Below, piece by piece: positions 43,549 through 50,641 of a stretch of DNA of 64,000 nucleotides. The first letter of the stretch is position 1, and every line of letters begins with the position of its first letter. Made by a program: the position numbers and the translations under genes. The DNA is from Nodosilinea sp. FACHB-131 (lineage in GTDB: Bacteria > Cyanobacteriota > Cyanobacteriia > Phormidesmidales > Phormidesmidaceae). The notes beneath the pieces were generated by a model. The model was not told the DNA's origin. It worked only from the letters and a program-made list of their open reading frames with translations, and did not search any database. Location: the NCBI RefSeq assembly GCF_014695395.1, contig NZ_JACJOF010000028.1:62001-126000 (forward strand), read 5' to 3'.

Positions 43549-43668
43549 AGCCTCCTCAGCGGACTTCAAACATGGGGAACGGGGCAACGACTGGCCATGC
43601 TCGATTGTGAGTTAAGGACAAGCCATTGTGACAACGCCCTTAGCAGATGCTAGAATGGTGCAGCCTAA

Positions 43669-43741
43669 GGGCATGTAGCTCAGTGGATAGAGCACTAGAT
43701 TCCGGTTCTAGGGGTCGCAGGTTCGAATCCTGCCATGCTCG
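43669..43741 (+). tRNA. tRNA-Arg (CCG)
   Basis: A 73-nt cloverleaf. Acceptor arms GGGCATG and CATGCTC pair with one G:T. The D-arm is AGCTCAGTGGATAGAGC. The anticodon stem CTAGA/TCTAG encloses TTCCGGT with anticodon CCG. The T-arm is GCAGGTTCGAATCCTGC, and G is the discriminator base. CCA is not encoded. Confidence 0.96.
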
Positions 43742-43768
43742 TTTCTGATATAGCAAGGGATTCACCCG

Positions 43769-43808
43769 CTCCGTAGCCTCTCCATCTGGTGGAGGCTGCG
43801 GAGTTTTG
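43769..43808 (+). terminator. terminator downstream of tRNA-Arg
   Basis: CCGTAGCCTC (43771-43780) pairs with GAGGCTGCGG (43792-43801) with one mismatch, and AGTTTTGGG follows. It lies 30 nt after the tRNA and fits a factor-independent terminator. Confidence 0.65.
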
Positions 43809-43984
43809 GGTTTAGACCCTGTCCAATTTTATGCCGTAGGGGTAACGCCCATTCTAGGGCACATCCCCCTGAGGATGTTCTTTTGCTGAGGGTTGAGGCC
43901 TATTTCAGTATCCCTAGGCCAGTCTTTGTTTGACTACCTACCTTCAGCGATCGCCAAGTAGCAAATGAAGCTTAACTGGTAACC

Positions 43985-44020
43985 TCGCAAGCTTAGTTAG
44001 TTAACTTTGTAAGCTTGCGA
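43985..44020. repeat. 11-bp perfect inverted repeat
   Basis: TCGCAAGCTTA at 43985-43995 pairs with TAAGCTTGCGA at 44010-44020 around a 14-nt loop. The rest of the 580-nt spacer from the tRNA to the DUF1517 gene shows no supported gene; the 81-codon minus-strand frame in it is not recognised. Confidence 0.6.
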
Positions 44021-44322
44021 CGTTGTGAATGCGATCGCGGTGGTCACCACAGCATTGATGGAAATAACTGCGACTTGTAGCGTCAGAACCACACCGCAAT
44101 GCTGAGCAAGTTGATCAGGAACTTGAGAGACAGAAAAAAGCTGTCTTAAAGGATGCAGCTTGCGTCCTATTAGTCTTGTCTCATGAACCAGCCCAACCCT
44201 CTGTTGAGTTATCCGCCTAAACCATGGTAGGAACCACACCATTAATCAGCCCTTAGATCAAGACCATCATGAATTTGGCTATCTAGAATAGAACCTGTAC
44301 GCCGCTCTCAAATTAAATTGCT

Positions 44323-44916
44323 ATGAGTTTGCGCGATCGCTTCAGTCAAATTAGCGGACAGACCCGCTTTGTCGTGTGTCGCATTTTTGTGCATCTCTCA
44401 GGCCGAGAAGTAGCACCACTTCTGGGTGTGCTCAATCAAGCAGTACGTGAGGCGATTAACTCAGAAGGTGATATGCAGGTGTTGGGCAATCAACTCGTGC
44501 AGGTCTGCGAAAGCTTGCTGGAGTACGAAACGTTTTGGCAATCGGCAGCCAACGAAGGAGATGTTCTTTGGGATGAGGGCGATGCTGGAGATTATGTGAA
44601 TGAGCTATTTACCGACTCGGCTGCACGTTATGGTAGCGAAATAGGGTCTGACTCCAATGGAAATGAGAATTTCGCCATCCCCGTGACACAAAATGTGGTC
44701 GTCATGCTCACAGTTGCCTCTGAAGGCGAAGTGCCTGAATTAGAAACTAACCTAGCCGACGTCACTGCTTTGAAGGCAGGCTTAAAAGCTCTAGTCAACC
44801 TGAATTATAGGGGAACTTTAAGAGCAATTCAGATGCATTTTTCTCCTGCCCAATTGGGTGACGAACTCACATCAGACCAACTGATCGAAAATTTTCCTGA
44901 ACTCATTCCGCTCTAG
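44323..44916 (+). CDS. DUF1517-like protein
   Basis: A 197-residue protein. The C-terminal 75 residues (VVVMLTVASEGEVP, then TALKAGLKALVNL, and ELTSDQLIENFPELIPL) match the DUF1517 pattern in which a strand, a helix and an LT-x-E-L-x-x-x-P-x-L ending appear. Most family members carry an N-terminal membrane helix and a Gly-rich region; this one does not, so it looks like a soluble short form. The role is unknown; plastid and cyanobacterial members exist. The start is ATG 44323. The lipoprotein gene follows closely. Confidence 0.75.
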   Translation: MSLRDRFSQISGQTRFVVCRIFVHLSGREVAPLLGVLNQAVREAINSEGDMQVLGNQLVQVCESLLEYETFWQSAANEGDVLWDEGDAGDYVNELFTDSAARYGSEIGSDSNGNENFAIPVTQNVVVMLTVASEGEVPELETNLADVTALKAGLKALVNLNYRGTLRAIQMHFSPAQLGDELTSDQLIENFPELIPL

Positions 44917-44951
44917 TTTTTGTGATTCACAACGCTTCTCCCCTAACTACA

Positions 44952-45809
44952 ATGATGCGCAAACTTTCTGCTTCTTTATTAGCATTGGCCCTAGTGTGGT
45001 CGTCGGTTAGTTGCACTAGTCCAGTAGATTACTCCACGTCGCAACCAGCACCGCAACCTCCGCAAGAAACAACTGTCCCTGCTGCTAGCTCAATTACAGA
45101 CGGGGCTTACCCGGTGCAGCAAGCTACCTACGATGACAGTTCGGGTGAATACAGCCTAGTATTGCTCAACACTGCCCCTGAGCAGTCGATGTTTCGCAGC
45201 GCCAATTTGCCGTTGGCACGCCTAACCGACGAAGAAATCTCTGCGGGCAAATCGAGTGAACTGCGCGTTGAAAACGGACAGCCAGCGCTGTATCTGACAC
45301 CCGACTTTCGCATTGAATATGTTCACAACGTTACGGCAACTCAAACCGACCCGCAGACTGGACAGGAACAAGTCGTCATTGTTCGTCGAGAGCCAAGCTT
45401 TTGGACTCCATTTGCAGGAGCGCTAGCGGGTCAGGCGATCGGTAGCTTACTCTTCCGTCCGCAGTACTACATGCCGCCACTTTATCAACCGGGTGTAGCC
45501 CTAGTCGGCCATGGCGGTTATGGACGAAGCTACAACGAAGCCGTTTCGCGCTATCAGTCACGCTACAAGGCACCCCCTGCTGAACATCGGAACCGTCAGT
45601 ATCGAGCCAGCGGCAGACTACGCTCGCCTGGTAGCACTGCCCCACGTGTTAATACCAATAGACCTTCAGGCAATGGTGTCGGCAACAGCAATTTGCGACG
45701 TAACAACCGACGAAATGAGCGTGCTCGGCCTTCAGGCGGTAGTTTTGGTAGTTCACAACGCCGCTCCGCCCCACGCCGTAGCCCTTCCAGATCCGGCAGA
45801 CGGCGGTAA
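44952..45809 (+). CDS. hypothetical lipoprotein with Arg-rich C-terminus
   Basis: About 285 residues. The signal peptide MMRKLSASLLALALVWSS ends in a lipobox-like SVSC. A Pro/Gln-rich linker precedes a moderately conserved middle. A hydrophobic stretch (PFAGALAGQAIGSLLF) precedes a very basic, low-complexity tail with SGRL, NNRRN and SPSRSGRRR. The overall design is that of an exported or outer-membrane-attached protein with a polycationic tail. The frame opens with GTG 44922, but ATG 44952 (or 44955) starts the signal peptide. It closely follows DUF1517 (35 nt), so they may share a transcript. Confidence 0.65.
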   Translation: MMRKLSASLLALALVWSSVSCTSPVDYSTSQPAPQPPQETTVPAASSITDGAYPVQQATYDDSSGEYSLVLLNTAPEQSMFRSANLPLARLTDEEISAGKSSELRVENGQPALYLTPDFRIEYVHNVTATQTDPQTGQEQVVIVRREPSFWTPFAGALAGQAIGSLLFRPQYYMPPLYQPGVALVGHGGYGRSYNEAVSRYQSRYKAPPAEHRNRQYRASGRLRSPGSTAPRVNTNRPSGNGVGNSNLRRNNRRNERARPSGGSFGSSQRRSAPRRSPSRSGRRR

Positions 45810-45831
45810 TATCTTAGTAATCCACACGAAA

Positions 45832-45943
45832 GCTAGTTGAATTCACCTTCGGTAAAGACAATGGAGAACTCAACTAGCATCCCGTGAGGGTGCCGAACCG
45901 AAAGCTAGAACTGCAAGGGAGCTAGCCTTTAGTTTGGCACCCT
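45832..45943. repeat. two consecutive long hairpins after the lipoprotein gene
   Basis: First hairpin: 45832-45844 with 45866-45878, 12 of 13 pairs. Second: 45887-45908 with 45922-45943, 20 of 22 pairs including wobbles, around a 13-nt loop. CGAAAGCTAG occurs in both left arms as a direct repeat (45827 and 45899). No T-run follows, so these are not typical terminators. A structured RNA or a mobile-element remnant is possible. The rest of the 312-nt spacer holds nothing else recognised. Confidence 0.65.
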
Positions 45944-46121
45944 TAATCCGGCATGATTAAGGAAAACTACATTCTCTCTTCCCTGCCTAGAAACATTTCC
46001 TGCAAAAATAACTCACTCAATGCACCGTAGAAGTGTAACCGTATCATTCATACTTGTAAGGTAGAAGTGACATTAACAGCGTTGGCTAGCACTTCACTAA
46101 ATCTGTTAAGGCATTGAACTG

Positions 46122-46430
46122 ATGTCTATTCGATTTACTATCGCAACGCCACTTGGGTTTAGTGTCAGAACTACCGATGCTTACTGGCAGAAATTAATCA
46201 TTAAACATCCGGATATAGCCGATCTTGAAGGTCTTGTGCAGCAAGTGCTCTACAACCCCGATGAAGTGCGCCAGAGCAGTCGCGATGAAAGCGTATTGCT
46301 GTTTTATTTACTAAGTAAACCTCAGCGCTGGGTCGTTGCTGTCGCTCGGCGCTTGAATGGGGAAGGATTTCTGAGCATAGCTTATCAAACCGACGCCATT
46401 AAAGAAGGAGTAGTACTATGGCACAAGTAA
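46122..46430 (+). CDS. small protein of unknown family, partner of DUF2283 (TA-like)
   Basis: A 102-residue protein. An N-terminal strand leads to DAYWQKLIIKHPDI, then NPDEVRQSSRD and LLFYLLS, RWVVAVARR, and the ending GFLSIAYQTDAIKEGVVLWHK. This pattern recurs in cyanobacterial genomes next to DUF2283 genes and resembles small toxin-like nuclease folds of the RelE/DUF4258 kind, though I am not sure of the family. It overlaps the next gene by 13 nt, so the two are coupled. The start is ATG 46122. Confidence 0.7.
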   Translation: MSIRFTIATPLGFSVRTTDAYWQKLIIKHPDIADLEGLVQQVLYNPDEVRQSSRDESVLLFYLLSKPQRWVVAVARRLNGEGFLSIAYQTDAIKEGVVLWHK

Positions 46431-46642
46431 AAGTCTTTTATGAACCTGAGATGGAGCTGCTCACGGTCTTTTGGCAAAGCCCACGTCCTAACCAACTTTG
46501 TCCTGAACTTAGCGATGGTGTTATTCTTATTAAAGACTCCGATAACGGTGAACCAATTGGGATGGAGCTGTTGTCTTATAAACCCGGCGATGCCCGTTTT
46601 GACTCAGTTAGCGTAGAAATTGGGGCAACTCAACTTGCTTAG
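46418..46642 (+). CDS. DUF2283 protein
   Basis: A 74-residue protein with the DUF2283 pattern: VKVFYEPEMELLTVFW, then DGVILIKDSDNGEPIGMELLSY. Members are small and often follow a partner protein as here, and an antitoxin role has been proposed; none is shown. The overlap with the upstream gene implies stoichiometric synthesis. The start is ATG 46418. Confidence 0.85.
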   Translation: MAQVKVFYEPEMELLTVFWQSPRPNQLCPELSDGVILIKDSDNGEPIGMELLSYKPGDARFDSVSVEIGATQLA

Positions 46643-46831
46643 TTTGTGAGGATGCAACCTCTCGTGAATACTCTCTGTTGTCTCTGGGCTAAAAACTTTC
46701 CCTCTACAGTTAGCACACATACAGTTTGTAGCTAACTCAAGTGCCAATGCGATCGCAATCATTCACCAGGCACGGGTGGGATGGAGAGAACTTCTCTGCC
46801 GTTAGACCAAACCGTTCCCAACGTGGAGGAG

Positions 46832-47386
46832 TTAAGGCCGAGACAAGGAGCTTTTTCTAATGGCAGCGGCACTGGTGCCTGCGATCGCCCCCCAGACAAT
46901 AGTCGCTACCAGGCTGAAAGCAACGGCCCGAGTATCGGTCGAGTAGTCGGTAGCGCCGCCACCACTCAGCCCAATCATGAGGTTGATGGGCACCACAAAC
47001 AGCGCCAGATAGACCAACCCAACCGTGCCGCCGCCTAAGGCTGCCCCTCTCGCCAATCGTCGCGTCGTGCCGCCTAGAGCACCCCCCAGCCCTCCCAACC
47101 CAGCGGATAGCCCAAAAAATATCCAGGCCGGGTAAGACGATACCAGGGCAGGCAAACTAATGCCCACATGATTCCGAAAAAACGGCCCGCCCCAGTTAAA
47201 CACGTAGTAAGAAAAGAGCACCGCAATTAGATACTGGCCGACGCCGCCTACCAAGGCCCCAACCACGCTGCCCAGCCAGAGGCGTTTGCGGCTTGCTGAA
47301 ACCTGTTTTCCCATGGCGTTTGGCTCAAAGGGTAGAGGGAAACTTACAGCCGTCGAGTCGGTGGGGTTGACCAAGGCTGCGTGCAT
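46832..47386 (-). CDS. conserved hypothetical membrane protein
   Basis: Up to 184 residues, with four to five hydrophobic helices rich in Gly and Ala (LGSVVGALVGGVGQYLI, FFGLSAGLGGLGGALGG, LYLALFVVPINLMIG and LVATIVWGAIAGTSAAA). The ATG at 47314 (MGKQVSASRKRLW) would remove a 24-residue non-hydrophobic lead and puts a positive-inside charge before the first helix, so it may be the true start. There is no recognised family and function is unknown. Confidence 0.6.
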   Translation of the reverse strand: MHAALVNPTDSTAVSFPLPFEPNAMGKQVSASRKRLWLGSVVGALVGGVGQYLIAVLFSYYVFNWGGPFFRNHVGISLPALVSSYPAWIFFGLSAGLGGLGGALGGTTRRLARGAALGGGTVGLVYLALFVVPINLMIGLSGGGATDYSTDTRAVAFSLVATIVWGAIAGTSAAAIRKSSLSRP

Positions 47387-47462
47387 TGGGTTAGCTGGGC
47401 CTGAAGATTCCTTCAGGCCCAGCGCCAGGACTCTTTCACGGCAAAAGCGATCGCCTTGCTAG

Positions 47463-48770
47463 CTAGAGCGGACGCGATCGCTCGGATTTGCGGCTGTCCC
47501 ACGACAGCTCCAGGGCTTTGCGAAAGTCATCCATCGCCAGAGCCGCCCCATGGCCCAGTCGAATGTTGGTGTGGCCGCGTCCGATATAGGCTTCCGCTAA
47601 GGAAGGGCTGATCTCAATGGCGCAGTTAAAGTCGTCGAGAGCTAACTCCCACTCGTCGAGAAAGTAGAGGGCATAGCCGCGATCGCAGTAGGCCATGGCA
47701 TCGCTCTCGTTGAGCTCCAGGGCGCAGTCAAAGTCGGCGATCGCCGCTGGGTAGTCTTCTTGGCGGCTGAATACGCGACCCCGGTTGGCTAAGATGCGAC
47801 CACTGTGGGGGTTGAAGCGCAGAGCCAGAGTGTAGTCGGCGATCGCCCCTTCCATGTCGCCCACCTGGGCCCGCAGCAGCCCCCGGCTGTCGTACAGGTC
47901 GGCCAGGCGAAAGCGCAGGTTCAGCGGGGTGTCTTCGCTCAGGGTAGCGTCGGGGCTGTCGAGGGCCAGACCCACCAGAGTTTGGTTGTAGGAGCGGTCT
48001 TGCAGCTCGGGGTTAAGCTCTAGCACCGTGGTGTAGTCGTCGATCGCCCCTTGAAAATCGCCCAGCTCGTGGCGCAGCATACCCCGGTTGATATAAGCCT
48101 CGGCATAGTCAACCTGGCAGTCGAGGGCGCGGTTGATGTCGAGGGTGGCCTGGTAGGTATTGCGCAGCTGAAAATAGGCCACCGCCCGATAATTGTAGGC
48201 TTCGGCGTGGTGGGGCTGGCTCTGCAACAGCCGAGAAAAGTCGGCAACAGCAAACTGGTAGGCTTCGCGGCGGTGTTCGGCCAGGGCGGCAAGGGCCCCC
48301 TGTTTGAGGTAGGCTAACCCTCTCCACAGCAGAATTTTGGCGAACTTGGGCTGCTCGGCCAGCACCACCGAAAAGTCTGCGATCGCCCCACCGTAGTCTT
48401 CTAAATCGAGCTTGATGCGACCCCGGTTGCCGTAAGCTTTCACCGAAGTTGGCTGGAGTTCGATCGCCCGATCCAGGTCACCCAGGGCCTCGCTTAGCTG
48501 ACCCACCAGCCGATAGACGCTGCCCCGGTTGATGTAGGCATTAGTGAAGGTCGGCTCTAGGCGCAGGGCGGCCGAGAAGTCGTCAATAGCGGCCCCATGG
48601 CGGCCCAGGTCGCGGTGGGCACAGCCCCGGTTGTAAAAGCCCTTGGCGCAGGTTTGGTCTAGGGCTACAGCCTGGGAAAACTGGGCGATCGCCGCTTCAA
48701 AATAGCCCAAGCGGGCTTGCTCAATGCCGGCTTTGAGAAGGTCGCTAAGCTGACGGGCTTGAGTTGTCAT
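47463..48770 (-). CDS. tetratricopeptide-repeat protein
   Basis: About 435 residues composed almost wholly of TPR units, at least ten, each with the helix pattern around G/A-x-Y-N-R-G and AIADFxxAL. Examples are FYNRGCAHRDLGRHGAAIDDFSAAL and AYINRGMLRHELGDFQGAIDDY. TPR arrays form superhelical protein-binding scaffolds. ATG 48770 (MTTQARQLSDLL) is preferred to the frame start at 48848 because it leads directly into the first repeat. No signal peptide is seen. It is the next gene downstream of the cysteine desulfurase, separated by 121 nt. Confidence 0.88.
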   Translation of the reverse strand: MTTQARQLSDLLKAGIEQARLGYFEAAIAQFSQAVALDQTCAKGFYNRGCAHRDLGRHGAAIDDFSAALRLEPTFTNAYINRGSVYRLVGQLSEALGDLDRAIELQPTSVKAYGNRGRIKLDLEDYGGAIADFSVVLAEQPKFAKILLWRGLAYLKQGALAALAEHRREAYQFAVADFSRLLQSQPHHAEAYNYRAVAYFQLRNTYQATLDINRALDCQVDYAEAYINRGMLRHELGDFQGAIDDYTTVLELNPELQDRSYNQTLVGLALDSPDATLSEDTPLNLRFRLADLYDSRGLLRAQVGDMEGAIADYTLALRFNPHSGRILANRGRVFSRQEDYPAAIADFDCALELNESDAMAYCDRGYALYFLDEWELALDDFNCAIEISPSLAEAYIGRGHTNIRLGHGAALAMDDFRKALELSWDSRKSERSRPL

Positions 48771-48891
48771 AGGCCTGCCGGGGAATTTAACACTACACGG
48801 TGTAAATCGAATCTGGGCAATGCTCTTGCCGATGCCCCTGAACCCCAAAGCTAATCTCCATTATGCCCCATCGAGTCAACCGTGGGGGTAC

Positions 48892-50049
48892 TCAAATCGT
48901 CGCCTGACGCAGTGCCTGCACAGTGGTTATTACTCCAGCTGCCACTTGGTCAATCTCAGCAGCGGTGGTAAACCGCCCCAGGCCAAAACGTAGGGAGGCA
49001 TAGGCCAGGTCATCCTCTCGCCCCAGCGCCTTGAGCACGGGGGAAGGGGCGGTGCTGGCGGTGCTACAGGCCGCCCCCGACGACAACGCCACGATCCCCC
49101 GCAGCCCCAGCAGCAGCGCCTGGCCATCGACTCCCTCAAAGCTGACGTTGAGATTGCCTGGCAGCCGCTGGGTAGGGTGGCCATTGAGATGCAGGCCACC
49201 CAGGGGGTGCAGCCTATCCCACAGCCGCTGGCGCAGTGTCACCAGCCGAGCGGATTCTGTCTCCAATTCAGTCAATCCCAGCTCCACCGCCTTGGCAAAC
49301 CCCACGACCTGAGGTGGATAGAGGGTGCCCGACCTGAGGCCTCGCTCGTGGCCACCGCCGTGGAGCTGCGGGGCCAGGGGCACCCGCGGCCGTCGCCGCA
49401 CGTAAAGAGCACCGATCCCCTTAGGGCCATAGACTTTGTGCGCCGTTAGCGACAACAGATCTAAGTTCATGGCCTCTACGTCGAGGGGAATTTTGGCGAT
49501 CGCCTGGGCCGCGTCGCTGTGGAAGAAGACCTTGCGATCGCGGCACCGCGCCCCAATCTCTGCCAGGGGTTGCAGCACCCCGATCTCGTTGTTGGCCGCC
49601 ATCACCGACACCAGCACGGTGTCGTCGCGAAAGGCCTTCTCTAGAGCGTCGAGATCCACCAGCCCATCAGGCTGTACCGGCAGGTAGGTGACCTCAAAGC
49701 CCAAAGATTCGAGATAGCGGCAGGGGTCAAGCACGGCGCTGTGCTCGGTCTGCACCGTAATAATGTGTCGCCCCCGGCTAAAGCAGGCTTCGGCAATGCC
49801 CTTGATCGCCAGGTTGTTGGCCTCGGTGGCCCCGCTAGTAAAGACAATTTCCTCAGGGCTGGCGTGAATGGCGGCGGCTATGGTTTCCCTGGCCTTCGTC
49901 ACCGCCGCCTCGGCCTCCCAACCGTAGGCGTGAGTGAGGCTAGCGGGGTTACCAAAGTGCTCGGTAAAGAACGGCAGCATCGCCTCCACCACCCGGGCAT
50001 CCACCGGGGTCGTGGCGTGGCAGTCGAGATAAATCGGTCGATGTACCAT
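48892..50049 (-). CDS. cysteine desulfurase (NifS/IscS type)
   Basis: A 385-residue PLP enzyme that mobilises sulfur from cysteine for Fe-S clusters and thio-cofactors. YLDCHATTPVD opens the protein, the PLP lysine is in LTAHKVYGPKG, and the active Cys lies in SSGAACSTAST near residue 328. FTSGATEANN is the cofactor site. The class I insertion and overall length fit NifS/IscS; the gene could be the housekeeping IscS or a NifS-like paralogue. No nif gene is near. The start is ATG 50049, divergent from the membrane protein at 50057 with only 7 nt between start codons. Confidence 0.92.
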   Translation of the reverse strand: MVHRPIYLDCHATTPVDARVVEAMLPFFTEHFGNPASLTHAYGWEAEAAVTKARETIAAAIHASPEEIVFTSGATEANNLAIKGIAEACFSRGRHIITVQTEHSAVLDPCRYLESLGFEVTYLPVQPDGLVDLDALEKAFRDDTVLVSVMAANNEIGVLQPLAEIGARCRDRKVFFHSDAAQAIAKIPLDVEAMNLDLLSLTAHKVYGPKGIGALYVRRRPRVPLAPQLHGGGHERGLRSGTLYPPQVVGFAKAVELGLTELETESARLVTLRQRLWDRLHPLGGLHLNGHPTQRLPGNLNVSFEGVDGQALLLGLRGIVALSSGAACSTASTAPSPVLKALGREDDLAYASLRFGLGRFTTAAEIDQVAAGVITTVQALRQATI

Positions 50050-50056
50050 AGGCCCT

Positions 50057-50641
50057 ATGAATACTCCCAGTCACCTGATTCTCAACCTGGCCCTGCTGCG
50101 TCGCCCAGTGACCCCGGCGATGACTTGGCCGATCTTGATCGGTGCGCTGATTCCCGATGCGGCCATGTTTGTATTCTACGGCTGGGCTCGCTGGCAAGGT
50201 CTACCCGAGCAAACTATCTGGGGCGAGGCCTACTACAGCCAGCCCTGGCAGGCCATCTTTGCCGTGGGCAACTCCATACCCCTGGGGCTGCTGGGGGTAG
50301 CGCTAGGCTATAGCCTCAGGCGGCTCTGGTTTGGCCCTGGAATGGGGTTTCTGGGTGCCAGTATGGTGCTGCACCACCTGGCCGACCTGCCCCTGCACCA
50401 CGACGATGCCCATCAGCACTTTTGGCCCCTCAGCTCAGTCCGCTTCATCAGCCCCGTCTCCTACTGGGATGTAGACCACTGGGGGCGTCTGGGGGCGACG
50501 ATAGAACTGGTGCTGGTGCTGATCGCCAGCGCCTACCTGCTGCCCCGGCTCAGCTCGAGGTTTAGCCAAGCACTGCTGGGGGTTACGGTGGCGCTGACCA
50601 CCGTGGCCTACGGTGCGCTGGTGCTCGTGCCCCTAATCTAG
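50057..50641 (+). CDS. integral membrane protein, YdjM/DUF457-like
   Basis: A 194-residue protein with five or so hydrophobic helices. It starts MNTPSHLILNLALL and has IGALIPDAAMF in the first membrane region, a glycine-proline-aspartate pattern seen in YdjM-type predicted membrane hydrolases. A His/Asp-rich loop (MVLHHLADLPLHHDDAHQHFW) sits between helices and could bind metal. The biochemical function is unknown. It shares a CTAG stop overlap with the convergent diguanylate cyclase gene. Confidence 0.7.
   Translation: MNTPSHLILNLALLRRPVTPAMTWPILIGALIPDAAMFVFYGWARWQGLPEQTIWGEAYYSQPWQAIFAVGNSIPLGLLGVALGYSLRRLWFGPGMGFLGASMVLHHLADLPLHHDDAHQHFWPLSSVRFISPVSYWDVDHWGRLGATIELVLVLIASAYLLPRLSSRFSQALLGVTVALTTVAYGALVLVPLI

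Noticed and set aside
43857-43890. Small hairpin CATCC/GGATG followed by T-rich sequence
   Set aside because: The stem is too short to call and it is not adjacent to the end of any gene I support.
43997-44242. 81-codon minus-strand frame with hydrophobic end
   Set aside because: It has no recognised family, no good ribosome site and ends in an inverted repeat. A transposase remnant was considered, but no supporting motif was found.
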